Assembly (NCBI RefSeq): GCF_002276045.1
Contig: NZ_NQMR01000016.1
Coordinates: 32,969-96,968, forward strand
Length of the DNA: 64,000 bases
Source: Pseudoalteromonas sp. NBT06-2
Lineage (GTDB): Bacteria > Pseudomonadota > Gammaproteobacteria > Enterobacterales > Alteromonadaceae
Direction: 5' to 3'
Each line of letters opens with the position of its first letter. Positions within the stretch are counted from its first letter, which is position 1. The translations under genes were made by a program, and so were the position numbers. The notes beneath the pieces are model-generated. The model was not told the origin of the DNA. It searched no databases and worked only from the letters and a program-made list of their open reading frames with translations. This document shows, one piece after another, positions 36,341 to 44,911 of this stretch.

Positions 36341-37579
36341 ATGGGTTTTTCAACCTTAGGTATCAATGAAAATTTATTAAAGGCAGTAATCTCACAAGGT
36401 TATGATGAACCAACACCTATACAAACTTCAGCAATTCCGGTGATTTTAAGTGGTAAAGATATTATGGCTGGTGCTCAAACTGGCACAGGAAAAACAGCCG
36501 CTTTTGCATTGCCTTTATTACAAAAGATCACCGAGCAAGAATCTAAAAATCACATATTAAAAACATTAGTTTTAACACCTACGAGAGAGCTTGCGCAACA
36601 AGTTCACAAAAGTTTTGAAACTTATTCGCAATTCACTCAAATAAAATCGACCTTAGCATATGGCGGTGTCAGTATTAAAACACAAGTTAAAGCTTTAAAG
36701 TCAGGTGCTGATATACTTGTTGCAACACCAGGGCGTTTATTTGATCATATCGTAAACGGAACGGTAGATTTAAGCCATATCGAATATTTAGTCTTTGATG
36801 AAGCCGACCGTATGTTAGATATGGGTTTTATCGATGAAATAAATCGCATATTAAAGCGATTACCACCAAAACGTCAAACATTGTTATTTTCTGCAACTTT
36901 TGATGAAGCCATATTTAAGCTAAGTAAAACGTTACTTAAAAACCCTGAGCTAATAGAAGTAAATCAAAGAAACACTGCGGCAGCACAAGTTGAGCAAGTT
37001 GTTTATAATGTAGATGCTGATCGTAAGCGAGAATTAGTATCTCATTTAATTGGCTCTAAAAACTGGCAACAAGTTTTGATATTCACTCGAACTAAACAAG
37101 GAGCCGATGCTTTAGCAAAAGAAATGTGTAAAGACGGTTTAAAAACACAGTCAATTCATGGTGACAAATCTCAAGGTGCTCGTGAAAAAGCGCTACAAGA
37201 ATTTAAATCAGGAAAAACGCGTGTTTTAGTTGCAACAGATGTTGCCGCTCGAGGTTTAGATATACAACAATTATCATATGTTATTAATTATGAATTACCT
37301 TATATAGCAGAAGATTATATACATAGAATAGGGCGTACAGGACGCGCAGGAAGTACTGGATTGGCAATTAGTTTACTTAGCTCTGAGGAAAATTGGCTAT
37401 TAGAACAAGTTGAAAATGTCATTAAAAATAGATTACCGCAACAATGGTTACCTGGTTATGAACCTGATTTAAGTAAAAAAACAATCAAAGATGATTTTAA
37501 AAACACCCGTTCAGCACAAAAGCGTAGAATTAAGAAGCGCACTTTTGGCGAAAAAATAGGACATAAAAGAAGCCGTTAG
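36341..37579 (+). CDS. rhlE: DEAD-box ATP-dependent RNA helicase, RhlE type
   Basis: A 412-residue RNA helicase. The motifs in order are the Q motif (GYDEPTPIQTSAIPVIL), AQTGTGKTAAF, PTRELAQQV, TPGRLFDHI, DEAD, SAT (LLFSATFDEA), the GDKSQGAREKAL segment, DVAARGLDI and HRIGRTGRAG. A short basic tail (SAQKRRIKKRTFGEK) may bind RNA. The start is ATG 36341, 8 bp after an AGGTGGAG site; a GTG at 36329 is unlikely. Such helicases remodel rRNA and structured mRNA, often in cold conditions. Confidence 0.92.
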   Translation: MGFSTLGINENLLKAVISQGYDEPTPIQTSAIPVILSGKDIMAGAQTGTGKTAAFALPLLQKITEQESKNHILKTLVLTPTRELAQQVHKSFETYSQFTQIKSTLAYGGVSIKTQVKALKSGADILVATPGRLFDHIVNGTVDLSHIEYLVFDEADRMLDMGFIDEINRILKRLPPKRQTLLFSATFDEAIFKLSKTLLKNPELIEVNQRNTAAAQVEQVVYNVDADRKRELVSHLIGSKNWQQVLIFTRTKQGADALAKEMCKDGLKTQSIHGDKSQGAREKALQEFKSGKTRVLVATDVAARGLDIQQLSYVINYELPYIAEDYIHRIGRTGRAGSTGLAISLLSSEENWLLEQVENVIKNRLPQQWLPGYEPDLSKKTIKDDFKNTRSAQKRRIKKRTFGEKIGHKRSR

Positions 37580-37610
37580 TTGTATTAGTTCCGGCTTAAT
37601 CTGCCCTGAA

Positions 37611-37638
37611 AAGTGATAGCTTTTATTAGCTATCATTT
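37611..37638 (+). terminator. Terminator after rhlE
   Basis: AAGTGATAGCT (37611-37621) pairs with AGCTATCATTT (37628-37638) around TTTATT, with one G-T pair, followed by T-rich sequence. Confidence 0.75.
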
Positions 37639-37639
37639 T

Positions 37640-37878
37640 AATTGTTTATTTCATCAGTAAAATAACCAAAAGGCTCCTTTATAGTTGGAAATATGATTAT
37701 ATTTATGTTGAAAACTATGCGTGAATTTTGGTTTGAAATTGAACTGTCGTCAGCATTGGTCGATGCATAATCAACACTAGTCCTTATTACATTTAATTGT
37801 TGACTGACAAAATCCAAGCCATTAAGTAAGTTATTTATAGACTTTCAGTATCAGTTAAATTTCAATTAATTACGCCGA
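37640..37878. other. Non-coding gap between rhlE and the minus-strand membrane protein
   Basis: About 240 bp of AT-rich sequence after the rhlE terminator. I see no coding frame with a ribosome site, no repeat and no recognisable RNA gene. Confidence 0.6.
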
Positions 37879-38496
37879 TTATCCGTTTGTTGGTCGATAA
37901 GGCTCTTCTCGTACACCGTGAGATAAAACCAACTTAATCATAAATAAAGAGGCTAACCATTCGAGTCCTTCAGGGCCAATAAAAACAACCTGACTTATTA
38001 TTATTGACATCATTACAATACTTAGTGCTATCGGGCGATGTAGATATTGGGGGATCAAATGAATAAATATTATTGATGCCATCATTATGCCATACCAGAA
38101 GAAGGCATAATCCCAAGCAACATTAAAACATAGTGGCACAAGAAAAATTTGAAAATGTACTGCTGGAAATAAGAATTTATGACTTACTAATTTAGCCAAC
38201 CAATTCAATTCCATCGTTTGCTCTGTATGAATAAAGCGCTTCATTGAACCAAGAGAGTTAGTGAGAACACCCCCTACCATATCAAGGGCTAGAAAACCTG
38301 CAACTGCAATTTGAAGTAGCGACCATTCTATCTGTTGCCATATCAGAAAGTATAAAACAATTGGCGCTAAAAAAGCTGCGTAATTTGCAATGGCACTTTC
38401 TGCTTTTGTTGGTGCGTAGCCTGTAGTGACATTGAATTTTCCAGAACAAGTCCAATCAATATGAGCTTCTTTAATGGTAAATTTTTGCTGAGACAT
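37879..38496 (-). CDS. Uncharacterised multi-pass membrane protein
   Basis: A 205-residue protein I do not recognise. A polar N terminus (about 30 residues) is followed by five or six hydrophobic segments at about 37-55 (ANYAAFLAPIVLYFLIW), 60-80, 108-128 (PAVHFQIFLVPLCFNVAW), 130-152, 158-175 and 180-198. The ATG at 38496 has a GGAG site 7 bp upstream; a TTG 12 bp earlier is unlikely. It is divergent from a TetR gene across a region with two copies of an operator-like sequence, so it is probably the target of that regulator. A role in transport or stress tolerance is only an inference from context. Confidence 0.7.
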   Translation of the reverse strand: MSQQKFTIKEAHIDWTCSGKFNVTTGYAPTKAESAIANYAAFLAPIVLYFLIWQQIEWSLLQIAVAGFLALDMVGGVLTNSLGSMKRFIHTEQTMELNWLAKLVSHKFLFPAVHFQIFLVPLCFNVAWDYAFFWYGIMMASIIFIHLIPQYLHRPIALSIVMMSIIISQVVFIGPEGLEWLASLFMIKLVLSHGVREEPYRPTNG

Positions 38497-38535
38497 TATT
38501 TTCTCCAAAGATTAATTTAATAAGCTTTTTTTAAA

Positions 38536-38605
38536 GACCGGTTGGACTATATAATAAGTGGGGTTGTTATTCGTGTCAACTACATAGACCAATTGGACTA
38601 TATAG
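38536..38605. promoter_or_regulatory. Duplicated TetR operator candidates
   Basis: Two copies of GACCnnTTGGACTATATA at 38536-38553 and 38587-38604 lie 51 bp apart in the divergent TetR/membrane-protein promoter. The second is nearly palindromic (TAGACCAATTGGACTA), as expected for a TetR dimer; the first has CCGGTTGG in the centre. The spacing is close to five helical turns, so two dimers could bind the same face. Confidence 0.65.
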
Positions 38606-38656
38606 TTTAATTATAGTGTGATATAGTTTTGTTCCCAAGGTTTAAAAGATAGATGT

Positions 38657-39199
38657 ATGCCTAAAATAGTTGACAGAGAAGCGTATCGACAGGAATTAGC
38701 TAATAAAGCCGTGAAAGTTTTTGCAGAGCATGGCTATAATGGATTAGGTATGCGTGGTATTGCTGAGGAAATTGGTGTATCAAAAAGCGCTTTGTATCAT
38801 TACTTTCCAAGTAAAAAAGATCTTTTTTCTGCATGTACAGAATTAATTACTCAGCCGCATAGTTTATATGGCAAAGATAAAGATGATATTATTCCAACGT
38901 CAAAAGTTGAGGTTACAAAAGCACTGTTAACGACGTTAGATAACCGCTTTCAAGGAGAAATGGTATTACTACTTGATTACATTAAAAATAGAGAAATAGA
39001 GGATATTGCAAAAGATCCGCTATTAAGAAGATCAGATAGCAGTTTTCTAAATGAATTTGCTAGCATAGTAGGTCAAAAACAATCAGATCAAGCTTATGCA
39101 TTAATGATGGGAGGTTTGTTGGTTAGGTTAATGAATGGTAACCAGACAAGTATCGAAAAAATAAGTTCTTGGATCAACAATCTATCAGATAACGATTAG
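38657..39199 (+). CDS. TetR/AcrR-family transcriptional regulator
   Basis: A 180-residue regulator with an N-terminal helix-turn-helix (AVKVFAEHGYNGLGMRGIAEEIGVSKSALYHYFPSKKDL shape: residues 19-57, key residues Gly-Met-Arg-Gly-Ile and Tyr-His-Tyr-Phe) and a divergent ligand-binding domain. It faces an uncharacterised membrane protein across duplicated operator-like repeats, suggesting autoregulation and control of that gene. The inducer is unknown. Confidence 0.88.
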   Translation: MPKIVDREAYRQELANKAVKVFAEHGYNGLGMRGIAEEIGVSKSALYHYFPSKKDLFSACTELITQPHSLYGKDKDDIIPTSKVEVTKALLTTLDNRFQGEMVLLLDYIKNREIEDIAKDPLLRRSDSSFLNEFASIVGQKQSDQAYALMMGGLLVRLMNGNQTSIEKISSWINNLSDND

Positions 39200-39490
39200 T
39201 GTAAAGCGATTAATAAGACGACTCAAGCCAATGTGTGTTCCCCCCGTATAGACTATTTGTCACCCCTTATTTTTAGTTAGAGGTAATCAAAATGCGTTGT
39301 CATGCCGCTGTTGTGACTAGTATTATCTTGGGCTGTTGTCCTTATTGATATGGCAACAGTTCGTGAATGTGGTGATAATGCTAATTTGCTTTAAATCTAG
39401 ATTGTGCAAAATATAGTCTCCTTAAGACAGAGGTGTTTTGCGGTACTCTCGATAAACACATTGTATTTTACGACAATACCAAAATAATAT
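39200..39490. other. Non-coding gap before the catabolic island
   Basis: About 290 bp between the TetR gene and the DUF3726 gene, both ending here. A short frame at 39291-39347 (MRCHAAVVTSIILG start, GAGG site upstream) is too short to call. There is no clear terminator hairpin and no RNA gene. Confidence 0.5.
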
Positions 39491-40228
39491 TTAATTGCCA
39501 CCGGCATCTTTTCGCGAACGTACGGTGTTTTCAACCAACACACCCAAGCCAATTTTATTAATGTCTTCCCAGAAATCAGTATCAATTTCAATACCATGTT
39601 CAACAGTATGTTCTTTGTTACGTTCAACTTGTTTAGGACTAATAAAATGACTTTGACAATTTTGCAAAGAAGAGGTTAAGTCGACTCGCGAACTACAAAT
39701 AATAGTAAGCGCTTGTTTGTCATTTTCATTACATGTTAAGTTGGTCACGCCTTCACTGTAACTAGGATAGCGTTGACCTGAACGAATAGCAGCTGTGTGT
39801 TCGGTGACAATATTACTACCATTTTGCCAATAAGCTGCTGCGCTAATACCGCTACGGCCGCGATCAGTCAGTGCTTTTAGGATAAAAATTCTGTTATGAC
39901 AGTTATGTACGGTTATTGTTGCGATACCGTTTTCTAATGCCTTAGCGTGCGCAAGATCTACTGCAGCCGCAATACAATTAAGGGCACTACGATGGTGGGC
40001 ATCAATAATCGCTGAAGTGCTATCTTCATAAATCACATTACTTAAAGGCTTTTCTTTATCTTCACCAACATAAGGTAACGCAAGTTTTAGTTCATTCAAG
40101 CCATTTAAGCCATGTTTCTCTAACCAAAGTACCATATTAGCGGCATCTTCATAATTACCAACAAAGTAATCACTTGCTTCAAAACATCTTCTTAGCGCTG
40201 CTTTTAATTCATTCATTGAAATATTCAC
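39491..40228 (-). CDS. DUF3726 family protein
   Basis: A 245-residue soluble protein of unknown function. The N-terminal segment MNELKAALRRCFEASDY, then GNYEDAANMVLWLEKHGLNG, resembles the start of DUF3726 proteins. No signal peptide, membrane helix or known catalytic motif is seen. I chose the GTG at 40228 because AGGAGAG lies 4 bp upstream; the in-frame ATG at 40216 is too far from it. It begins 9 bp after the 569-residue gene, so the two form an operon. The neighbourhood (LysR, aldehyde dehydrogenase, M19-like protein, BCCT, RidA) suggests a role in catabolism of the compound imported there. Confidence 0.7.
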   Translation of the reverse strand: MNISMNELKAALRRCFEASDYFVGNYEDAANMVLWLEKHGLNGLNELKLALPYVGEDKEKPLSNVIYEDSTSAIIDAHHRSALNCIAAAVDLAHAKALENGIATITVHNCHNRIFILKALTDRGRSGISAAAYWQNGSNIVTEHTAAIRSGQRYPSYSEGVTNLTCNENDKQALTIICSSRVDLTSSLQNCQSHFISPKQVERNKEHTVEHGIEIDTDFWEDINKIGLGVLVENTVRSRKDAGGN

Positions 40229-40237
40229 GGAACTCTC

Positions 40238-41947
40238 CTATTGCTTAGGTGCTAGTGGCATAAACCAGTCATCATTAAATACTTCGCCAATTTCTTCTAG
40301 CAGTGGTGCACCTTGAAACATAGTATTTCGTACCCACAAACGTGAACGGGGATCAAACTTACTTACGCCAAAAAATGCTAATTTGGCGCGTAATAAGTGC
40401 ATGGGTAATACTTCTTTATCTAATAGATTCGCTTGGATGTCACCGTAAGCACAACGGCTCATGCCCTGAATACGGCGTACAATGCCGCGTAATTTTGGGT
40501 GTGCCACCATAAATCTAGCTGTAGTATGTTCTGGATTTTTAACAATATAATCGATTAATTGGTTATAACACTTGCGTACGGCGTAACCGACACCTAGCGC
40601 CATTTGTTTCTTTTTACCTTCAATATCGGCAACACTGCCCAGACGAGGTTCCATTTTTTCTTCTGAACGATACCAGTAGGTCTCTCGTGCTCCTTCAGCA
40701 TCAAAATCTATCGCTAGTGCCCAGTCATAGCTGTTTTCTATGATGTCTCTAAGTTGTACTGCAGGCATTAGTGGATCAAGGTCTAAAAACTCCTCAGCAT
40801 TGTGAAAATCTTCCAACTCATCAACTAGTTCGGGGTACATTTCTAGCATACAAGACACAAACATTTCTTGGCCCTGCAAAGAGCAATGTTGTTCACTATA
40901 TTTAACTAATTCATCCCATGAATCAAAACCACTTTCAATACGGTTTTTCAGGCTAGCCATATCTTCAATGACAACCTTATTATTGTCGGTTTGCCACTCA
41001 TCTTCAGTCTGTGTTTCACGGGTATGTTGAGCACTTCGATCAATTAGTTGAGCAATGGTTTCACGTACTTGCTGATTAATGCTACCAAGTGTACGAACGC
41101 GTGCTAAAGCAAGTTCACGCATTTCTATCCATTGGTTGATCAATAAAGGATGGTTGACCAAGTAAGGTGCCATACCTAAACCTGTTGAATTACCAATACC
41201 AAAATAGCGTTTTATCTCTGGTTGCATTGGGTTATATGTTTCGGGTGATCTATGACGAGCAATATGTTCCACTTGTAATAGACTGAAGTTGCGTAGCATT
41301 AAACAAACAAACATTTCACCGGCAAACGGTCGGGAAAAATCATTATGTTTTTCTTTCACTTTTTCCCAATCAGCCATGCCAAGTTTGCCGCTACCATAAA
41401 CTGCGGTCGTGCGATACAAATATCCTACTTTAACAATTTTAGCGACATCAGGTTGTTCACCCACAGAGAGTTGGTTTACTACATATTCAAAGTTACGTGC
41501 ACTGCGGTTGGCACGAGATAAAACAAAAACACGAGCATCTACGCGTCCGGCTTCTTGTTTCGGGACATTGTCACGCAATTTTTCAATATAAACATGATCA
41601 ACCTTACCTTCAACCAGAGCCATAGTAAGATCCCATTTAGTAGCAATAACACGATCATTACGCTCTTCTGGGGAAAGAAAATTAGAAAACAACACAAAAC
41701 TGAACAGTCCATGCGGCGCTTGGACTTCATAAACAACAGTACCGTAGCCATCATTATCGAGTTCAAAAACAGAAGGAGCTATCTTCCAGCGTTCACGAAA
41801 TATCCGACGTACCAAAGTACGCATAAAACTTAGACGGCTTTGATGGTAAGCACCAAGTCGTTCCAACTTCATCACCTGGCTAGTTGGGCGGAGCGGTAAT
41901 GCATTGTCACCCCATAGTGATGAATGGATAGCTGCATTTGTTGTCAT
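40238..41947 (-). CDS. Uncharacterised 569-residue protein of the catabolic island
   Basis: Soluble, acidic protein that I do not recognise. It has no signal peptide, membrane segment or P-loop. Notable conserved-looking stretches are VEHIARHRSPETYNPMQP with RYFGIGNSTGLGMAPYLVNH (about 225-265), and GIVRRIQGMSRCAYGDIQANL near 495. The Gly-rich FGIGNSTGLGM run might bind a cofactor or phosphate. ATG 41947 has a GAGGAT site 7 bp upstream; ATG 41962 overlaps that site and is rejected. It is the first gene of a two-gene operon with DUF3726 and is oriented away from the aldehyde dehydrogenase genes. Its function may be central to the pathway. Confidence 0.7.
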   Translation of the reverse strand: MTTNAAIHSSLWGDNALPLRPTSQVMKLERLGAYHQSRLSFMRTLVRRIFRERWKIAPSVFELDNDGYGTVVYEVQAPHGLFSFVLFSNFLSPEERNDRVIATKWDLTMALVEGKVDHVYIEKLRDNVPKQEAGRVDARVFVLSRANRSARNFEYVVNQLSVGEQPDVAKIVKVGYLYRTTAVYGSGKLGMADWEKVKEKHNDFSRPFAGEMFVCLMLRNFSLLQVEHIARHRSPETYNPMQPEIKRYFGIGNSTGLGMAPYLVNHPLLINQWIEMRELALARVRTLGSINQQVRETIAQLIDRSAQHTRETQTEDEWQTDNNKVVIEDMASLKNRIESGFDSWDELVKYSEQHCSLQGQEMFVSCMLEMYPELVDELEDFHNAEEFLDLDPLMPAVQLRDIIENSYDWALAIDFDAEGARETYWYRSEEKMEPRLGSVADIEGKKKQMALGVGYAVRKCYNQLIDYIVKNPEHTTARFMVAHPKLRGIVRRIQGMSRCAYGDIQANLLDKEVLPMHLLRAKLAFFGVSKFDPRSRLWVRNTMFQGAPLLEEIGEVFNDDWFMPLAPKQ

Positions 41948-42464
41948 TTTACTGATCCTCATTTGCTATACAAATTATGTTATCTGAATTAGCTTTGACT
42001 TTCTTATTGTAATTGTGAAGTTAATTCAAGCGTTAACTAATTTAATTTTTATTATCGTGAGGACCAAAATTTGTCCTTACTGAATGTAATGTTATATTTA
42101 GTCAATACCTTCATTTTGTACAAGTAAAAAGGTATATCGTCTGATAAGAGAAACTTATGTGGTTTTATTATCCTATTGAATTCTAATTATATTATTGCAT
42201 TTTTCGTTTGATGGTAACCAATATTTAATGGCAAGATAATAAAGGATATCTACAGGAATTCATGATTAGAGCTATTTCATTATTTTATTATCAGAAAATA
42301 CTCCTTATGATAATCATTAATTTTAGCAGCAATAATAATGCTATTGTAACGATGTGAGCACAGGGAGTTATGTACGTGGTGATAATTGATTGGCATTTAG
42401 TCACTAGACTTGCGCCAAAGTCATTCCATTCATAAATAACATACTGGCGCTCATATAACAGGGT
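41948..42464. other. Non-coding region between the 569-aa gene and the LysR gene
   Basis: 517 bp of AT-rich sequence. It contains an imperfect palindrome AGGACCAAAATTTGTCCT (42060-42077) about 113 bp upstream of the 569-residue gene, a possible regulator site, and an inverted pair GCGCCA/TGGCGC (about 42414 and 42447) after the LysR stop that may help end its transcript. No coding frame is supported. Confidence 0.5.
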
Positions 42465-43364
42465 TTATTCAGGCTCTGTACTCTTTAAAATGAAGTTTGC
42501 CAGCGCTTCGGCCGCGGGAGATAACGATTTATTCTTGAGTTGAACTATCCCAATATGACGAACAACTTTAGGAGTTGTCAGCGGGATAAAACGCAGTTTT
42601 TTATTATCGTTGGGAAAGGCAAACCAGGGTAAAGTGGTAATACCAAGACCTGCTTCAAGCATCGCAATTAATGAGAGCATATTAGAAATAAGAAATTGTG
42701 AATCGCTTAACAGAGGTTCCGCCTCTGTATCTTCCAGTAACCGAGAAGTCCCGTTCTTGATCAATCGTTGTTTACGAAGTTCTTTCCAGTGCAATTCGTT
42801 TGCATCAGCAAGGGGATGATCAATACGGCAAACCACACCAAGTTGATCCTCCCAGATAGGCGTAAATATGATGTCATTATGTTCGTGTTCATGTGGTAAA
42901 CTAGCAATACCAATGTCTACTTGTTTCTTTTCAACCTTTCTTAATACTGCTTCAGAGTTATCATCGTAAAAGCTGATGTGGAGCTCTGGTACATCGGCGA
43001 TGAATTTTGACAATAATTCAGGCAACATTCTGCAGGCAATCGAAGGTACTGAGGCAAGGCGCAAATGACCCGTTTTATGTTCACTCATTAAAGCCATATC
43101 TTGAGCAACGTTGTCGTGGTGAGCGATAAGTTCTTTCGCCTTAGGTAAAAAATATTTACCGAAAGGTGTCAGCTCAGTGATAGTGGTTTTAGCATTTCGT
43201 TTTTCAAACAGTGCTGTACTGAGTTTATTTTCAAGATCACGTATCGATAAAGATATTGCAGGTTGGGTGCGGCAAGCTTTTTCTGCCGCCGTATGAAACC
43301 CTTTTAATTCAGCAACCCAGACGAAGTGACGTAGCTGAGCTATCTTAAATTCAGGCAGTGCCAT
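42465..43364 (-). CDS. LysR-family transcriptional regulator of the catabolic island
   Basis: A 299-residue LysR regulator with an N-terminal winged helix (QLRHFVWVAELKGFHTAAEK, RTQPAISLSIRDLENKLS) and a full substrate-binding domain (about 90-299). The length is normal and no lesion is visible. It is divergent from the aldehyde dehydrogenase gene, the classic arrangement for LysR activation of the neighbouring operon. The co-inducer is probably the island's substrate or an intermediate. Confidence 0.92.
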   Translation of the reverse strand: MALPEFKIAQLRHFVWVAELKGFHTAAEKACRTQPAISLSIRDLENKLSTALFEKRNAKTTITELTPFGKYFLPKAKELIAHHDNVAQDMALMSEHKTGHLRLASVPSIACRMLPELLSKFIADVPELHISFYDDNSEAVLRKVEKKQVDIGIASLPHEHEHNDIIFTPIWEDQLGVVCRIDHPLADANELHWKELRKQRLIKNGTSRLLEDTEAEPLLSDSQFLISNMLSLIAMLEAGLGITTLPWFAFPNDNKKLRFIPLTTPKVVRHIGIVQLKNKSLSPAAEALANFILKSTEPE

Positions 43365-43421
43365 AAGTATTCCTTATCAACAGATATCATTTACTAATTT
43401 TTATTATTAAAACATGCTCCA

Positions 43422-43439
43422 TATAATAGATTCAATTAT
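43422..43439 (+). promoter_or_regulatory. Promoter of the aldehyde dehydrogenase operon with LysR-like dyad
   Basis: A consensus -10 box TATAAT lies at 43422-43427, with no good -35 at the right spacing. That suits activator dependence. Overlapping it is ATAAT-N7-ATTAT (43423-43439), which fits the T-N11-A dyad form of LysR sites. The predicted start of transcription is about 20 bp before the ATG at 43455. Confidence 0.5.
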
Positions 43440-43454
43440 TTTATGGAGGTATTT

Positions 43455-44897
43455 ATGTCTGAATCAATTTTTTGTAATTACATTAATGGTGAATGGGTGG
43501 AAGGTACAAGTTCAATTGTTAACACCAGTCCAGCTGACATCAGTGATGTTATTGGTCATTATGCTCAAGCAAGTCAAGCTCAGGCAGAATCAGGGATAGA
43601 TGCAGCAGCTAAAGGCCAGTTAGAGTGGCAGAAAAGTGGCTTGGAACAACGCTATTTAGTGCTAATGGCGATTGGTGATGAGCTTATTGCACGTAAAGAT
43701 GAGTTAGGTAAGCTGTTAGCTCGTGAAGAGGGGAAAACGTTACCTGAAGGTGCTGGTGAAATTTATCGTTCAGGTCAATTTTTTCATTATTATGCGGCAG
43801 AAGTACTACGCCAGATGGGTGAAACAGCTGATTCAGTTCGCCCGGGTATAGAAATTGAAACTCGCAGAGAGCCAGTTGGTGTTGTGGGAATTATTACACC
43901 ATGGAATTTCCCTACCGCAACAGCTGCTTGGAAAATTGCACCGGCATTAGCTTTTGGTAATGCTGTTGTTTTAAAGCCAGCAAATCAAGTACCGGCTAGT
44001 GCGTGGGCATTAACCGAAATCATATCACGTCAAGGTCTACCTGCTGGTGCATTTAACCTAGTAATGGGGCCAGGTGCAGAAGTGGGGGATTTGTTAATTA
44101 ATTCTAAAAAAATTAACGCACTCACTTTTACCGGTTCTTTAGAAACCGGTCGTAAAGTGGCGATAGCAACGGCTGCAAACCTAGTGAAATGTCAATTAGA
44201 AATGGGCAGTAAAAATGCTTTAATCGTACTGGATGATGCAGATTTAGATAATGCTGTTGAGTGTGCTGTTGGCGGTGCTTTTTTTGGTACAGGCCAAAAA
44301 TGTACTGCTTCATCGCGTTTAATTGTCACTGAAGGTATTCATGATCGTTTTGTTGATGCTGTTGTTGAAAAAATGAAAAAACTTGTTGTGGGTCATCCAC
44401 TACGTGAAGGCGTTCATATTGGTGCGGTGGCAGATGCACGTCAAATGAAGCAAAACCTTAACTATATTGAAATTGCCAAAAAAGAAGGTGGTAAGTTAGT
44501 GAGTGGTGGTGATGTAGTTAGTGAAGAAACCGACGGTTATTACCTAACGCCAGCTCTATTCACTGAAACCACAAATGCAATGACGATTAATCGTGAAGAA
44601 GCCTTTGCACCGATTGCTTGTGTAATCAAAGTGAAAGATTATGATGAAGCGTTAGCTACATTGAACGACACAAATTACGGTTTGGTTGGTGGTATTTGTA
44701 CGCAATCACTTAAATCTGCAACTCATTTTAAACGTAATGCTCAAACTGGTTGTGCCATGGTGAACTTGCCAACAGCAGGAACTGATTACCATGTACCTTT
44801 TGGTGGTCGCAAAGATTCTAGTTTTGGTTCACGGGAGATGGGTAGTTACGCAAAAGAATTCTATACCATTGTTAAAACCACTTATATTCGTTCATAA
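43455..44897 (+). CDS. NAD(P)-dependent aldehyde dehydrogenase, alpha-ketoglutarate-semialdehyde-dehydrogenase-like
   Basis: Oxidises an aldehyde to its acid. The 480-residue protein has the ALDH motifs ITPWNFPTATAAWK (Asn151), KPAN (Lys174), LEMGSKNALIV (Glu249) and FGTGQKCTASSRLIV (catalytic Cys283). Overall it resembles the B. subtilis YcbD/GucD-type 2,5-dioxovalerate dehydrogenases, including the C-terminal PFGGRKDSSFGSREMGSYAK. I chose ATG 43455, which has GGAGG 6 bp upstream, over ATG 43443. First gene of the LysR-controlled operon; its position suggests it oxidises a semialdehyde made from the imported compound. Confidence 0.88.
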   Translation: MSESIFCNYINGEWVEGTSSIVNTSPADISDVIGHYAQASQAQAESGIDAAAKGQLEWQKSGLEQRYLVLMAIGDELIARKDELGKLLAREEGKTLPEGAGEIYRSGQFFHYYAAEVLRQMGETADSVRPGIEIETRREPVGVVGIITPWNFPTATAAWKIAPALAFGNAVVLKPANQVPASAWALTEIISRQGLPAGAFNLVMGPGAEVGDLLINSKKINALTFTGSLETGRKVAIATAANLVKCQLEMGSKNALIVLDDADLDNAVECAVGGAFFGTGQKCTASSRLIVTEGIHDRFVDAVVEKMKKLVVGHPLREGVHIGAVADARQMKQNLNYIEIAKKEGGKLVSGGDVVSEETDGYYLTPALFTETTNAMTINREEAFAPIACVIKVKDYDEALATLNDTNYGLVGGICTQSLKSATHFKRNAQTGCAMVNLPTAGTDYHVPFGGRKDSSFGSREMGSYAKEFYTIVKTTYIRS

Positions 44898-44911
44898 CTC
44901 GAGTAGTTACT

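Noticed and set aside
39291..39347. 18-codon frame with a GAGG site, a possible leader peptide
   Set aside because: No downstream gene on that strand to control, no attenuator and no composition bias; chance is more likely.
40238..41947. ThyX-like RHR motif in the 569-aa protein
   Set aside because: The residues after RHR do not follow the RHR-x7-S signature, and no FAD-dependent thymidylate synthase context is seen.
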